Positions 8,840 through 16,983 of a DNA stretch of 50,289 bases are shown here, in pieces. Position 1 is the first letter of the stretch; every line of letters begins with the position of its first letter. The stretch comes from Sphingomonas hankookensis (lineage in GTDB: Bacteria > Pseudomonadota > Alphaproteobacteria > Sphingomonadales > Sphingomonadaceae): the NCBI RefSeq assembly GCF_001619955.1, contig NZ_LQQO01000062.1, positions 1 to 50,289 of the forward strand. The letters are read 5' to 3'. A program made the translations under genes and the position numbers. A model generated the notes under the pieces. It worked only from the letters and a program-made list of their open reading frames with translations. It did no database searches and was not told where the DNA came from.

Positions 8840-9864
8840 ACGACGACCGGGTGCACATGACGCTCGACGCGGTGCGCGCCTATGCGCGCGCCACGCTCGC
8901 CCGCGTCGGTCTCGCCCCGGCGCATGTCGCGGCGGTGGCGGAGACGATCGTCGCGGGCGAACGCGACGGGTGCGGCGCGCACGGGCTGTACCGGCTGCTG
9001 GTCGCGGCGCATTCGGTCGCCTGCGGCGTGGTGGTGCCCGATGCGGTGCCGGTGCTGCTGGAACCGCGTGCCGGCGGCGTGGTGCGGGTCGATGGCCGGG
9101 GCGGCTTCGCGCAGCTGGCCTTCGATACCGGGCGCGACGCGCTGGTCGATGCGGCACGCGCCAACGGCATCGCCGCGCTGGCGATCACCAACGTCGTCCA
9201 TTTCGCCGCGCTGTGGCCGGAGGTGGAGGCGCTGGTCGACCGCGGGCTCGTCGCGCTGGCGGTGACCGCCAACCACGCCTGGGTCGCCCCGGCGGGCGGT
9301 ACGCGGCCGGTGTTCGGCACCAATCCGATCGCCTTTGGCTGGCCGCGCGCGGGCGGAGTGCCGTTCGTGTTCGACTTCGCGACCAGCGCCGTGGCGCGCG
9401 GCGAGATCGAACTGCACCGCCGCGCGGGCACGCCCGTTCCCGCCGACTGGGGCCATGCGCCGGACGGCGGCGACACGACCGATCCGGCCGAGGTGCTGGC
9501 CGGGGCGATGCGCACGTTCGGCGGGCACAAGGGCTCGGCGCTGGCGCTGATGGTCGAACTGCTCGCCGGGCCGCTGCTCGGCGACCTGACCAGCGCCGAA
9601 TCGATCGCGTGGGATGCCGGGCGCAAGGGGTCGCCGCTGGGCGGCGAGCTGATCGTGGCGCTCGATCCCGCCGGGTTCCTGGGGGCGGGGGCCGCCGAAC
9701 AGATGGCACGCGCGGAAAGCGTGTTCGCCGCGATCGAGGGGCAGGGCGCGCGCGTGCCCGGTGCGCGCCGCCACGCGCTGCGCCCGGTCAGCGAGAGCGA
9801 CGGGGTGTGGGTGTCGCGCGCTCTGCTCGACGATATCGACCGGACGACGGGGGGAACGGCATGA
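8836..9864 (+). CDS. dpkA: DpkA-like delta1-piperideine/pyrroline-2-carboxylate reductase (Ldh2/MDH2 family)
   Basis: A 342-residue NAD(P)H-dependent oxidoreductase of the malate/L-lactate dehydrogenase-2 fold. The GTG start overlaps the previous stop (GTGA). Residue patterns match Pseudomonas DpkA better than malate dehydrogenases: HGLYRLL, HFAALWPEVEALVDRGLVAL, FGTNPIAFGWP, FDFATSAVARGEIE, TFGGHKGSALALMVELLAG and VPGARRHALRPVSESDGV. DpkA-type enzymes reduce cyclic imines such as delta1-pyrroline-2-carboxylate, which arise from D-proline or 3-hydroxyproline, to L-proline. Its place between a beta-arabinofuranosidase and a peptidase fits catabolism of imino acids released from glycoprotein. 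Malate, lactate or ureidoglycolate dehydrogenase activity is the less likely alternative. Confidence 0.82.
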   Translation: MNDDRVHMTLDAVRAYARATLARVGLAPAHVAAVAETIVAGERDGCGAHGLYRLLVAAHSVACGVVVPDAVPVLLEPRAGGVVRVDGRGGFAQLAFDTGRDALVDAARANGIAALAITNVVHFAALWPEVEALVDRGLVALAVTANHAWVAPAGGTRPVFGTNPIAFGWPRAGGVPFVFDFATSAVARGEIELHRRAGTPVPADWGHAPDGGDTTDPAEVLAGAMRTFGGHKGSALALMVELLAGPLLGDLTSAESIAWDAGRKGSPLGGELIVALDPAGFLGAGAAEQMARAESVFAAIEGQGARVPGARRHALRPVSESDGVWVSRALLDDIDRTTGGTA

Positions 9865-11594
9865 CGATCGCCATGGCACTGACGCTGGTGCTGGCGCTGC
9901 CCGCGCCGGCACAGGCGACGAACGACATGGGCTTCCGCCGCCTGTCGGACCAGGAATATGCGTGGCGCAAGACGCTGCGCGGCCCGGGCGAGGATGCGCC
10001 GGTCAGCGCCAATGCGACGCTGCCCGATGTCGGCCCGGCGGCGCAGGCGGCAATGACCCGGCGCTGGAGCGATACGCTCGCCGCGCTCGACCGGATCGAT
10101 CCCGCCACGCTCACCCCCGCTGCGCGCGAGGATTACGCCGTCTATCGCGGCCAGGTCGCGGCATTGCTCGCCCAGCAACGCTTTCGCGATTTCGAAAAGC
10201 CGCTCAACGCCGATACCAGTTTCTGGATGAGCGTCGCCGACATGGCGCGCGCCGACTATCGCGACGAGGCGGCGTTGCGCCTGTACCTGTCGCAGCTGGC
10301 CAGCCTGCCGCGCTATTACGACCAGCAGATCGCCAATATGCGCGCCGGGTTGCAGCGCGGCTTCACTCCGCCTCGCATCACGCTCCAGGGCCGCGATGCC
10401 GGCGTGGCGGCGGTCGTGCAGGCCGGGCCGGGCGAGGCATCGCCCTTCTACGCGCCGTTCCGCACCCTGCCCGCGACGATCCCCGCCGACCGGCAGGCGG
10501 CGCTCCGGGCCGAGGCGAAGCGGGTCATCGCGACCGCCGTGGTCCCGGCGCATGCCCGGCTGATGGCGTTCCTGCGCGACGACTATATCCCGCATGCGCG
10601 CGAGGGGCTGGCAGCCTATGGCCTGCCCGACGGCCGTGCCTATTACCGCTCCAAGGTCCGCGAATTCGTGACCCGCGACATCGCGCCCGAGGAGATCCAC
10701 GCCATCGGCCTTGCCGAAGTCGCCAAAATCCGCGCGCGGATGCAGCAGGTGATGACGCAGGTGCAATGGCAGGGCGACCTGCCGTCGTTCCTGAACCACC
10801 TGCGCACCGATCCGCAATTCTATGCGAAGACGCCGCAGGAGCTGCTCGACCGCGCGGCATGGATCGCCAAGACCTTCGACGGCAAGGTCGCGACCTATTT
10901 CGGGCGGCTGCCGCGGATGCGTTTCGCGATCAAGCCGGTCGCGCCGGAGATCGCGCCTTTCTATACCAGCGGGCGCGGCGGGCCGGGCATCTATATGGTC
11001 AACACCTATGACCTGCCCTCGCGCGGGCTCTATTCGCTGCCCGCGCTGACGCTGCACGAAAGCGCGCCGGGCCATGCGTTCCAGATGCCGTTCGCGATGG
11101 AGCTGAGCGACCTGCCCGAATATCGCCGCAACGAGTATATCTCCGCCTATGGCGAGGGCTGGGCGCTGTATTGCGAGGCGCTGGGCGAGGATATGGGGAT
11201 GTACGAAACGCCCTATGAGACGTTCGGCATGCTCAGCTACCAGATGTGGCGCGCCGCGCGACTGGTCGTCGATACCGGCATCCATTCGCAGGGGTGGAGC
11301 CGCGAACGGGCGCAGGCGTTCCTGCGCGACAATACCGCGCTGTCGAACCACGAGATCACGACCGAGGTCGACCGGTACATCGCGTGGCCGGGACAGGCGC
11401 TCAGCTACTATATGGGCGAGCTGGCGTTCCTGGATGCGCGGGCGAAGGCGCAGCGGGCGCTGGGCGAGAAGTTCGACTACCGCGCCTTCCACGACGCGAT
11501 GCTGAGCCTGGGGTCGGTGCCCTTGCCGCTGATCGATGCGCGGGTCGACCGCTTCATCGCCGATGGCGGCAAGGGGCCGTATCCGATGCCGTAG
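9861..11594 (+). CDS. DUF885 family metallopeptidase-like exported protein
   Basis: A 577-residue protein. The ATG at 9861 overlaps the preceding TGA and begins a signal peptide (MTIAMALTLVLALPAPAQA); the frame is open much further upstream but there lies over the reductase gene. DUF885 proteins have a thermolysin-like HExxxGH variant, here LHESAPGHAFQ (His399, Glu400, His405), followed by YGEGWALYCEALGEDMGMY, which would supply the third ligand. The family is annotated as metallopeptidase-like but few members are characterised. As the last gene of the arabinofuranosidase operon it may process peptides freed from arabinosylated protein; that is inference. Confidence 0.88.
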   Translation: MTIAMALTLVLALPAPAQATNDMGFRRLSDQEYAWRKTLRGPGEDAPVSANATLPDVGPAAQAAMTRRWSDTLAALDRIDPATLTPAAREDYAVYRGQVAALLAQQRFRDFEKPLNADTSFWMSVADMARADYRDEAALRLYLSQLASLPRYYDQQIANMRAGLQRGFTPPRITLQGRDAGVAAVVQAGPGEASPFYAPFRTLPATIPADRQAALRAEAKRVIATAVVPAHARLMAFLRDDYIPHAREGLAAYGLPDGRAYYRSKVREFVTRDIAPEEIHAIGLAEVAKIRARMQQVMTQVQWQGDLPSFLNHLRTDPQFYAKTPQELLDRAAWIAKTFDGKVATYFGRLPRMRFAIKPVAPEIAPFYTSGRGGPGIYMVNTYDLPSRGLYSLPALTLHESAPGHAFQMPFAMELSDLPEYRRNEYISAYGEGWALYCEALGEDMGMYETPYETFGMLSYQMWRAARLVVDTGIHSQGWSRERAQAFLRDNTALSNHEITTEVDRYIAWPGQALSYYMGELAFLDARAKAQRALGEKFDYRAFHDAMLSLGSVPLPLIDARVDRFIADGGKGPYPMP

Positions 11595-11636
11595 CGGATC
11601 GACCGGCGCCTGCGGGCACAGGGTATGGAGCCCGCG

Positions 11637-12545
11637 TCAGCTATCGCCCAGCACCTGCCGCGCGCTTGCCTGCACCTGGTCGGCGATCAGCCGGAATGCG
11701 GCGTCCATCGGCGACTGGCGGCGCCAGGCGATCGCGATCGAGCGATGCACGCGCCAGCCCTGTACCGCCAACCGCTTCAGCCCCGTCGCCCGGTTGGCAT
11801 CGCGCCGCAGATACAGGCCGGGCAGCAGCGCGAGGCCGAGCCCGCTCGCCACCATCTGATGCAGGCTTTCGAGGCTGGTGCCGTAATAATCGGGGGCGAC
11901 GGTCATGTCGTGGCGCGCGGCAAGCTCGGCCGCCTGCCGGGCAAGGTGGTGGCGCGGGTCGAGCGTCAGCAGCGCATGGCCCGCCAGCGCCCGCTCCGCG
12001 ACCTCTCCCCCGGCGGCTAGCGGATGGTCGAGCGCGGCGACGAGGTACAGCGGTTCGCGGAACAGCGGCTCGACGGTCAGGTCGTCGCCCGCCATCGGCA
12101 GCGGTCCGAGCAGCAGGTCCAGCTCGCCGCGCGACAATTCCAGCGCCTGTTCCTCCGGTATCCCCTCGCGCACCTGCAGGCGCAGGTTCGGCGCGCGCCG
12201 GTGCAGGTCGGCGATGATCGGCGACAACAGATAGGGGCCGAGCGTCGGCGTGGTGCCGAGCCGGATCGTCCCGGTCAGCCCGTGCGCGGCGCCTGCCGCC
12301 AGCGCGGCGATGTCGCGCGAATCGGCCAGCATCCGCCGCGCGATCGTCACGATGCTGCGCCCGACCGGGGTCAGCACCGCGCCGCCGGCCCCGCGTTCGA
12401 CCAGTTGGACGTTCAGCCGCGCTTCGAGCGCGCGGACCTGCTGGCTCATCGTCGGTTGCGACACATGCGCCACCCGCGCCGCCAGCGCGAACGATCCGGT
12501 GTCGGCGATGGTCACCAGATATTCGAACTGACGCAGCGTGGGCAT
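11637..12545 (-). CDS. LysR-type regulator, OxyR-like but without cysteine
   Basis: A 302-residue regulator. The N-terminal winged HTH (LRQFEYLVTIADTGSFALAA, HVSQPTMSQQVRALEARL) and the effector domain are OxyR-like: PTLGPYLLSPIIADLHRRAP, ELDLLLGPLP, and YGTSLESLHQMVASGLGLAL, which parallels the OxyR TSLETLRNMVAAG segment. The whole protein has no cysteine. At the position of the peroxide-sensing Cys199 of E. coli OxyR (LEDGHCLRDQ) it has LDPRHHLARQ (His200), and the Cys208 position is Ala209. It therefore cannot sense peroxide by the known disulfide switch. It is divergent from the tripartite export operon and has an OxyR-type site just upstream of its start. Confidence 0.88.
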   Translation of the reverse strand: MPTLRQFEYLVTIADTGSFALAARVAHVSQPTMSQQVRALEARLNVQLVERGAGGAVLTPVGRSIVTIARRMLADSRDIAALAAGAAHGLTGTIRLGTTPTLGPYLLSPIIADLHRRAPNLRLQVREGIPEEQALELSRGELDLLLGPLPMAGDDLTVEPLFREPLYLVAALDHPLAAGGEVAERALAGHALLTLDPRHHLARQAAELAARHDMTVAPDYYGTSLESLHQMVASGLGLALLPGLYLRRDANRATGLKRLAVQGWRVHRSIAIAWRRQSPMDAAFRLIADQVQASARQVLGDS

Positions 12546-12554
12546 GGCGCGGCT

Positions 12555-12569
12555 ATAGTCGCAGACTAT
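12555..12569. promoter_or_regulatory. OxyR/LysR-type binding site ATAG-N7-CTAT
   Basis: ATAGTCGCAGACTAT is a perfect 6-bp inverted repeat with a 3-bp spacer. It matches both the LysR T-N11-A motif and the classical OxyR half-operator ATAG-N7-CTAT. It starts 10 bp upstream of the lysR-type start codon, in the shared region with the export operon, so autoregulation and control of the operon are both plausible. Confidence 0.65.
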
Positions 12570-12717
12570 GGCAACGGGGCAAGGTTTCCGATTGGCCGCA
12601 CTGCAACATAATTTGTAACACTATCTCACCATGATCGCGGTTAAGGCTCTTGGGGGAGCTTGGCCGCAGGGTTCGTATACCGTAAGCGGGGAGCGGGGGA
12701 ACGAAGAGGACGACAGG

Positions 12718-14412
12718 GTGGCAGCGAAACGACTGGGTTTCAGGGATGCGGCGGGGTGGCTGGCGCAGATCATCGGCCCCGATGCCGCCTATGTCCGGTT
12801 AGGGCTGGTCTATACCGTCGCGATCAGCCTGCTGGCGCTGGCCACGCCGATCTCGGTCCAGCTGCTGATCAACAGCGTCGCCAATACCGCGATGCCGGCC
12901 CCGCTCTGGGCGCTGTCGGGCGTGCTGCTGGTGCTGCTGCTGCTGGTCGCGGCACTCAGCGCGCTGCGCGTGTGGATCATGGCCGCGTTCGAACGCCGCG
13001 TGTTCGCGCGGGTGGTGGCGGAGGTGACGTTGCGCGCGGTCCATGCGCAGGACCCGTTCTTCGCCGACGCCAATCGCGGCGACCTGTTCAACCGCTTCTT
13101 CGACCTGGTCGTGGTGCAGAAGGCGATCCCCAGCCTGGTGATCGGCGCCTTCACCATCGTGTTGCAGGCGGCGGTCGGCCTGACCATCACCAGCTTCTAC
13201 CACCCCTTCTTCCTCGCCTTCAACGCGGTGCTGGTCGGCACCGTCGTGCTGATCTGGCTGTTGTGGCAAAGCGGGGCGATCACCGGCGCGGTCGCGCTCA
13301 GCCATGCCAAGCACAATACCGCGCGCTGGCTGGAAAGCGTCGGCGGGTCGAACGGCTTCTACAAATCGTCGCGCCACCTGGCGTTCGCGATGGACCGGTC
13401 GGAGGCGGTGACCGCGACCTATGTCGGCGCGCACCGCAAATATTTCCGCTACCAGTTCACCCAGACCATCGCCTTCCTGCTGGTCTATGCCTTTGCCAGC
13501 GCCGCGCTGCTGCTGCTGGGCGGCACGCTGATCCTGCGCGGGCAATTGTCGCTGGGCCAGCTGGTCGCCGCGGAGCTGATCCTGTCGGGCGTGTTCTACG
13601 GCATCTCGCAGCTGGGCTGGTATCTCGACACCTTTTACGACCTGACCGCCAGTTCGGAGGAATTGTCGCTGCTGTTCGCGATTCCCCAGGAACCCGACCA
13701 GCGCGGCGAGGGCGGTCCGCGCGACGGGGCGGTCCGGATGACCGGGCTGGTGCTCGACGGCGCGCATTATGACCTGAGCCTGTCGGCCGGCGAACAGCTG
13801 GTGGTGGTGGCGGAACCGGGTAGCGAACGGCGGCTCGCGCTGCTGCTCAAACGCCATGTCCATCCCGAACGCGGGCTGATCCGCGTCGGCGGTGCCGATC
13901 TCGGCGCGCTCGACATGTATCAGCTGCGCTCCGACGTGACCGTGCTCGACCGCGCGACCATCGTCGACGTGACGATCCGCGACTATCTGCGGCTTGCGAC
14001 CGGCGGGCAGGGCGAACGCGCGCTGGAGGCGGGTGAGGCGCTGGCGACCGTCGGCCTCGAACGCCGCCTCGCCAGCCTGCCGCAGGGGCTCGACACGCCG
14101 CTCGGCGCGTCGGGCTATCCGCTCAGCATCGGCGAAACGATGGCGCTGAAGCTCGCCAATGCGCTGCTGGTGCGGCCGAAGCTGCTGCTGCTCGGTCAGT
14201 TGTTCGACCTGTTGCCGCCCGAACGGCTGCGCGCGGCGCTGGCCGAACTGCAGCGGCATGGCACCACCGTGCTGCTGTTCACCGGCCGGCCGGAGGATAT
14301 GGCGCTCGACGGCTATCTGCATCTGGGGACCGACGAACAGCGGCGCTTCGCGTCGCTCGACGAGCTGCGCGCCACGCTGGCACAGGAGGGGGGCGATGAT
14401 GCGTCGGCCTGA
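12718..14412 (+). CDS. ABC exporter-like membrane protein with degenerate nucleotide-binding domain
   Basis: A 564-residue half-transporter with six membrane segments (residues ~25-320: GLVYTVAISLLALATPISVQ, LSGVLLVLLLLVAALSALRV, and so on), followed by a domain that aligns with an ABC ATPase in order and spacing but has lost all catalytic motifs. The Walker A region reads VVAEPGSERRL (no GxxGxGKS/T, ~363-373), the Q-loop lacks Gln, the signature is LSIGE (469-473), Walker B reads LLLLGQ (Asp to Gly493, Glu to Gln494), and the H-loop His is Gly523. The GTG start at 12718 has GAGGA seven bases upstream; an in-frame ATG at 12631 is the alternative. The stop overlaps the HlyD start. The fold suggests type I secretion or efflux, but the energy source is unclear. 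Confidence 0.85.
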   Translation: MAAKRLGFRDAAGWLAQIIGPDAAYVRLGLVYTVAISLLALATPISVQLLINSVANTAMPAPLWALSGVLLVLLLLVAALSALRVWIMAAFERRVFARVVAEVTLRAVHAQDPFFADANRGDLFNRFFDLVVVQKAIPSLVIGAFTIVLQAAVGLTITSFYHPFFLAFNAVLVGTVVLIWLLWQSGAITGAVALSHAKHNTARWLESVGGSNGFYKSSRHLAFAMDRSEAVTATYVGAHRKYFRYQFTQTIAFLLVYAFASAALLLLGGTLILRGQLSLGQLVAAELILSGVFYGISQLGWYLDTFYDLTASSEELSLLFAIPQEPDQRGEGGPRDGAVRMTGLVLDGAHYDLSLSAGEQLVVVAEPGSERRLALLLKRHVHPERGLIRVGGADLGALDMYQLRSDVTVLDRATIVDVTIRDYLRLATGGQGERALEAGEALATVGLERRLASLPQGLDTPLGASGYPLSIGETMALKLANALLVRPKLLLLGQLFDLLPPERLRAALAELQRHGTTVLLFTGRPEDMALDGYLHLGTDEQRRFASLDELRATLAQEGGDDASA

Positions 14413-15472
14413 ACATCTCGCCCATTTCCGCACGCTGGCCAGGCTGCGCCCGCCGCGCGTCGGCGTCGTGGTCGCGTGGCTGATCGCCATCGGCATCGCG
14501 GTCGCGGTCGCGATCATGTTCCTCGTGCCGTGGTTGCAGACCGCGCGCGGGCGCGGCACCGTCGTCGCGCTCGACCCGCAGGACCGCGCGCAGGACGTGA
14601 CCGCACTGGTCCCCGGCCGGGTCGTGCAATGGTATGTCCAGGACGGGCAGCATGTCGACAAGGGCGCCCCGATCGCCCGCGTCGTCGACCTCGACCCCGA
14701 TCTGCTCAGCCGCCTGTCGGCCGAACGCGCGCAGGTCGAGGCCGAAATCCAGGCGATCGAACAGGCGCGCTCGGTCGCCAACATCGATGTCGCGCGCACC
14801 CGGCAGCTGCTGGCCGAGGGGCTGGGATCGCGGCGCGATTTCGAACTGGCGCAGATCAAGGTCGCCGAAGCCGCAGCGAAGCTGGCGGACTCCCGCGCCA
14901 AACTGAACCGCATCAACGTGCAGCTCAATCGCCAGTCGGCGCAGCTGGTCCGGGCACCGCGCGACGGCCGTATCCAGAACCTGAACGCCGCCGCCTCCGG
15001 CGCGCTGGTCACGGCGGGCACCGCGCTCGCCACCATCGCCCCCGAACGGGTCGAACGCGCGGTCGAGCTGCTGATCGACGGGCGCGACGTGCCGCTGCTC
15101 AAGCCCGGCCGTCCGGTGCGACTGGAATTCGAAGGCTGGCCCGCGATCCAGTTCAGCGGATGGCCCTCGGTCGCCTATGGCTTCTTCGACGGGCGGGTGC
15201 GCACGATCGATCCCAATGCCAATCTGCAGGGGCTGTTCCGCATCATCGTCGAACCCGCGCCGGGCAAGCCCGCCTGGCCCGATGGCCGCTATGTCCGCCT
15301 GGGCGGCAAGGTGCAGGGCTGGGTGCAGGGGGAGACGGTCACGGTCGGCTATGAATTGTGGCGCCAGCTGAACGACTTCCCGCTGGAATTCGGCAATGTC
15401 ACGACCCCCAAGGACGGCGCGAAGGAGGAGGATACCGCCAAGATCGCGGCGAAGGCGGGGAAGCCCAAATGA
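14396..15472 (+). CDS. HlyD-family periplasmic adaptor
   Basis: A 358-residue membrane-fusion protein. AGGAGG just upstream supports a start at 14396 or 14399 (MMRRP), inside the end of the ABC-like gene. One N-terminal membrane helix (VGVVVAWLIAIGIAVAVAIM) is followed by a biotinyl-lipoyl half-motif (GRVVQWYVQDGQHVDKGAPI), a coiled-coil hairpin (~95-190: SRLSAERAQVEAEIQAIEQA, LADSRAKLNRINVQLNRQSA) and the second lipoyl half (LVRAPRDGRIQNLNAAASGA). It should link the inner-membrane ABC-like protein to the outer-membrane channel encoded next. The three genes overlap, indicating fixed stoichiometric expression. Confidence 0.9.
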   Translation: MMRRPEHLAHFRTLARLRPPRVGVVVAWLIAIGIAVAVAIMFLVPWLQTARGRGTVVALDPQDRAQDVTALVPGRVVQWYVQDGQHVDKGAPIARVVDLDPDLLSRLSAERAQVEAEIQAIEQARSVANIDVARTRQLLAEGLGSRRDFELAQIKVAEAAAKLADSRAKLNRINVQLNRQSAQLVRAPRDGRIQNLNAAASGALVTAGTALATIAPERVERAVELLIDGRDVPLLKPGRPVRLEFEGWPAIQFSGWPSVAYGFFDGRVRTIDPNANLQGLFRIIVEPAPGKPAWPDGRYVRLGGKVQGWVQGETVTVGYELWRQLNDFPLEFGNVTTPKDGAKEEDTAKIAAKAGKPK

Positions 15473-16875
15473 TCCGCGCCGCGCTTGCCCTTGCCCTGCT
15501 GGCACCGGTCCCCGCGCTGGCGCAGCCCGCCGCCGCGCCGCTGACGCTGGACGAGGTGCTGCGCTCCTCCGCCCGCGCCGCGCCGCAGATCATCGAGGCG
15601 CTGGCAAAGATCCGCTCGGCGGAGGGCCGCGCGCTCACCGCCGAGGGCGCGTTCGACACCGTGTTCGAGGCGGAGGGCAAATCCCGCGCGCTCGGCTATT
15701 ATGACGGCACCGTCGTCAGCGGGCGGGCGACGCGGCCGATGGGCGACAATGGCGGCTATCTCTACGGCAATTACCGCGTCACCCGCGGCGACTTTCCGGT
15801 GTACGAGGACGAATTCTACACCAACCGCCTGGGCGAGGTGAAGGTTGGGGCACTTTATTCCCTGATGCGTGACCGTTTGGTCGACGAACGCCGCACCCGC
15901 CGCACCCTGGCCGGCGGGGACATCGACATCGCCCGGTTCGAACGCGAGGCGACGGCGATCGGGGTGCAGCGTCGCGCGGTCGACGCGTACCAGAACTGGG
16001 TCGCCGCCGGGCAGCGGCTGCGCGCCTATCGCGACCTGCTCGACCTGTCCGAACGGCGCCGCGGCGGCATCGCGCGGCAGATCGAACTGGGCGCGCGGCC
16101 CGACATCCTGTTGACCGAGAACGACCAGAACCTCGTCCGCCGCCGTGGCCTGGTGGTGAAGGCGGAGGGTGATTTCCAGGCGGCGGCCAATGCGCTGTCG
16201 CTCTATTATCGCGACGCGGCGGGCAATCCGCTGCTGGTCGGCGCGGAGCGGTTGCCGGGCGACAGCAACGCGCTGGTCGGGCCGCGGGTGGTCGCGCCGG
16301 TCGGCGACGTGGCGCAGCGCCGCCCCGATCTGCAGGTGCTGCTGACCCGGGTCGATCAGGGGCTGGCGAAGCTGGCGCTCGCGGAAAACGACTTGCGCCC
16401 CCGGCTCGACCTGCGCGGCGAGGTGGGCAAGGATATCGGTCCGCCGGGACTGGGCGGCAGTTCGCGCACCCCGCTGGAGGCGGCAGTGGGTTTCCGCTTC
16501 TCGATCCCGCTGCAGAACCGCGCCGCGCGCGGCAAGGTGAGCGAGGCGGAGGCGGAGATCGATGCGCTCAACGCACGCGGGCGCTTCGTGCGCGACCAGA
16601 TCGCCGTGGAGGTCGAGGGGATCCTGATCGGCGTCGGCGCGGCGGAACGACTGGCGGCCGTCGCCGAACAGGAACGCGCGCTGGCCGAACGCCTGGCCGA
16701 TGCCGAGCGGCGGCGGTTCGAACTGGGGTCGAGCGACTTCTTCCTCGTCAACCAGCGCGAGGAAACCGCGAACGACGCCCGCGTGCGCCTCATCGACGCC
16801 CAGGCGAGGATCGCGGCGGCGCGCGCCGAACTGGCGGCGGCGACGGCGGACCGGGTGGCGTTGGGGTTGGAGTGA
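15469..16875 (+). CDS. TolC-family outer-membrane channel
   Basis: A 468-residue exported protein starting at an ATGA overlap with the adaptor gene. It has a signal peptide (MIRAALALALLAPVPALAQP), then LTLDEVLRSSARAAPQIIEA and long amphipathic helices with the two-fold repeat typical of outer-membrane efflux proteins (KIRSAEGRAL, VAPVGDVAQRRPDLQVLLTR, VSEAEAEIDALNARGRFVRD). It completes a tripartite envelope-spanning export system with the ABC-like protein and HlyD adaptor. Dedicated TolC homologues in such operons usually serve one substrate, but no substrate gene (RTX protein or bacteriocin precursor) is visible in the operon. Confidence 0.9.
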   Translation: MIRAALALALLAPVPALAQPAAAPLTLDEVLRSSARAAPQIIEALAKIRSAEGRALTAEGAFDTVFEAEGKSRALGYYDGTVVSGRATRPMGDNGGYLYGNYRVTRGDFPVYEDEFYTNRLGEVKVGALYSLMRDRLVDERRTRRTLAGGDIDIARFEREATAIGVQRRAVDAYQNWVAAGQRLRAYRDLLDLSERRRGGIARQIELGARPDILLTENDQNLVRRRGLVVKAEGDFQAAANALSLYYRDAAGNPLLVGAERLPGDSNALVGPRVVAPVGDVAQRRPDLQVLLTRVDQGLAKLALAENDLRPRLDLRGEVGKDIGPPGLGGSSRTPLEAAVGFRFSIPLQNRAARGKVSEAEAEIDALNARGRFVRDQIAVEVEGILIGVGAAERLAAVAEQERALAERLADAERRRFELGSSDFFLVNQREETANDARVRLIDAQARIAAARAELAAATADRVALGLE

Positions 16876-16886
16876 AGCCCCCATTT

Positions 16887-16982
16887 CGTCATTCCCGCGA
16901 AGGCGGGAATCCATAGACGCCGACGTTGCAGCTCGATCCGTGACGTCAGCGGATATGGACCCCCGCCTACGCGGGGGTGACG
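16887..16982. repeat. Palindromic REP doublet (type C, CGTCATTCCCGCG...)
   Basis: A 96-bp element from CGTCATTCCCGCGAAGGCGG to CCCCGCCTACGCGGGGGTGACG, lying between the end of the TolC gene and one base before the stop of the DUF1861 gene. A close copy is at 38896-38991. In this position it may act as a transcript-end hairpin for both convergent genes. Confidence 0.85.
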
Positions 16983-16983
16983 A

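Noticed and set aside
12631..12717. Longer N-terminus of the ABC-like protein from ATG 12631
   Set aside because: It lacks a ribosome site and would translate the GTATAC motif region; GAGGA-spaced GTG at 12718 fits better, though not proven.
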